Below are positions 63,466 to 64,000 of a stretch of 64,000 bases of DNA, piece by piece. This DNA is from Ostrinia nubilalis (taxonomy: Eukaryota; Arthropoda; Insecta; Lepidoptera; Crambidae). Every line of letters begins with the position of its first letter. The first letter of the stretch is position 1. The position numbers and the translations under genes are program-made. The stretch is taken from assembly GCF_963855985.1 (NCBI RefSeq), contig NC_087112.1:8620501-8684500 (forward strand), written 5' to 3'. The notes beneath the pieces are model-generated. The model saw only the letters and a program-made list of their open reading frames with translations, ran no database searches and was not told the origin of the DNA.

Positions 63466-63614
63466 CGCCCGTATTTAATTCACAAACATTACTATGAGGT
63501 CTCACAGTGCGCGTGGACGCACAGTGTGACACATGAATCAATCACAGAGCTTTATTCAACGCTACGTTCGATTTGCTGCTTCACTTAAGCAAGCATCGCT
63601 TGTGAATACGGGCG
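63466..63614 (+). mobile_element. M150 MITE copy 9
   Basis: CGCCCGTATTTAATTCACAA (4-5 bp insertion near the left end) to TGTGAATACGGGCG, TA on both sides (63464-63465, 63615-63616). Confidence 0.88.
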
Positions 63615-63892
63615 TAAGACTCATACAAAATTCTAAGATTAAACACAACTCGCACCGCGTCCTCCAATGCCCTGCAGCCATCAAAATTCGTTCGCCAACT
63701 TTGTTCATAGGTTCGATGGCAATCGAAGTTGGAGGGCTACCTGACCGCAGGGACGTGATGACCTCTTGACACGACCCCGTTACATAGTTCGCCATCGTTT
63801 ACGAACTTGATTGATCTGATATAGGACAGTGTTAGTTTTCTTCAAATGTCAATCGTTTTTTTTTTATCTATTTCACTATGTAAGTATAAACG
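63615..63892. other. No gene seen
   Basis: Overlapping 77-78-codon frames on both strands (about 63533-63795) include the M150 end and have no motif. Confidence 0.4.
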
Positions 63893-64000
63893 AACTAAAG
63901 TCGCTGACATAGCCCGACGGATTAGCAAGTTGAAGTGGCAATGGGCAGCGCACATAGTACGCAGAACTGACGGCCGATGGGGCAGCAAGGTTCTGGAGTG
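63893..64000 (+). pseudogene. RTE-A RT-protein fragment, continues past window edge
   Basis: Reads TKVADIARRISKLKWQWAAH then IVRRTDGRWGSKVLEW and is open to the last base. It is the region between the RT domain and the TRWTDD C-terminus, so the 3' end should lie beyond position 64000. Its left boundary is abrupt at about 63893, so it is 5'-truncated. Confidence 0.88.

Noticed and set aside
1..64000. CRISPR arrays, operons, prokaryotic promoters or replication origins
   Set aside because: The DNA is insect nuclear sequence; regular short repeats here are microsatellites or transposon parts.

Overview
The window looks like nuclear DNA from a lepidopteran (moth or butterfly). The main reasons are many copies of repeats characteristic of that order: Lep1-type non-autonomous Helitrons (5' TC, CTAATATTATAAATGCG start, GCGGGCGAAGCCGCGGGC hairpin, CTAG end), RTE-clade LINE 3' ends with GAT-rich or AACG-rich tails, CR1-like LINE 3' ends, tRNA-derived SINE pieces and TA-, TTA- and TTAA-flanked MITEs. 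The background is AT-rich. I found no host protein-coding gene I can defend, no rRNA, no functional tRNA and no prokaryotic structure. Nearly all longer open frames are reverse-transcriptase fragments, transposon termini or chance frames.

Layout. 0-5 kb: an RTE tail with target duplication, a TIR element with a Helitron nested in one arm, a foldback, two Helitrons and a possible orphan coding fragment at 3344-3565. 6-10 kb: a hAT-like element (perfect 8-bp duplication) split by a 1.1-kb long-arm TIR element, an unknown TIR element with 24-bp direct flanks (8.3-9.4 kb) and a short PIF/Harbinger element. 13.3-13.9 kb: a longer Harbinger relative that keeps a MADF-type reading frame. 14-23 kb: scattered RTE, Helitron and SINE pieces, with one target site used twice (20.7-21.1 kb). 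24.1-25.2 kb: a TA-flanked element full of copies of a 15-bp motif. 25.5-34 kb: a dense run of RTE 3' ends, one with a 5' inversion. 37-43 kb: seven different MITE or foldback elements, a SINE>MITE>RTE nest and a 106-bp tandem duplication. 44.2-46.4 kb: a 2.1-kb inverted-arm structure with a CR1 copy in one arm and the matching empty site in the other. 47-56 kb: a 4-bp-TSD MITE pair, CR1 tails, Harbinger-type MITEs, a piggyBac-like MITE and the longest quiet stretch (48.6-51.3 kb). 57-64 kb: Helitrons, the longest RTE RT fragment, and an RTE fragment that runs off the right edge.

Working family names used below: RTE-A (tail GATGATGAT), RTE-B (tail GAAACGAACGAACG), RTE-G (tail AAGAAGAAG), M150 (ends CCCGTATTCACAAAC, 9 copies), M125 (ends TTAGGCTGAGTTGCACCA, 5 copies), H115 (ends TGCCCGTTTTCACCATCAA, TTA/TAA flanks, 5 copies), T4 (ends TGTYA, 4-bp duplications, 3 copies) and R150 (unclassified, 3 copies). 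Nothing here forms an operon or pathway. The value of the window is its record of insertion order, which is unusually readable because many target-site duplications survive. All boundaries were read by eye and may be off by a few bases where no duplication is stated.
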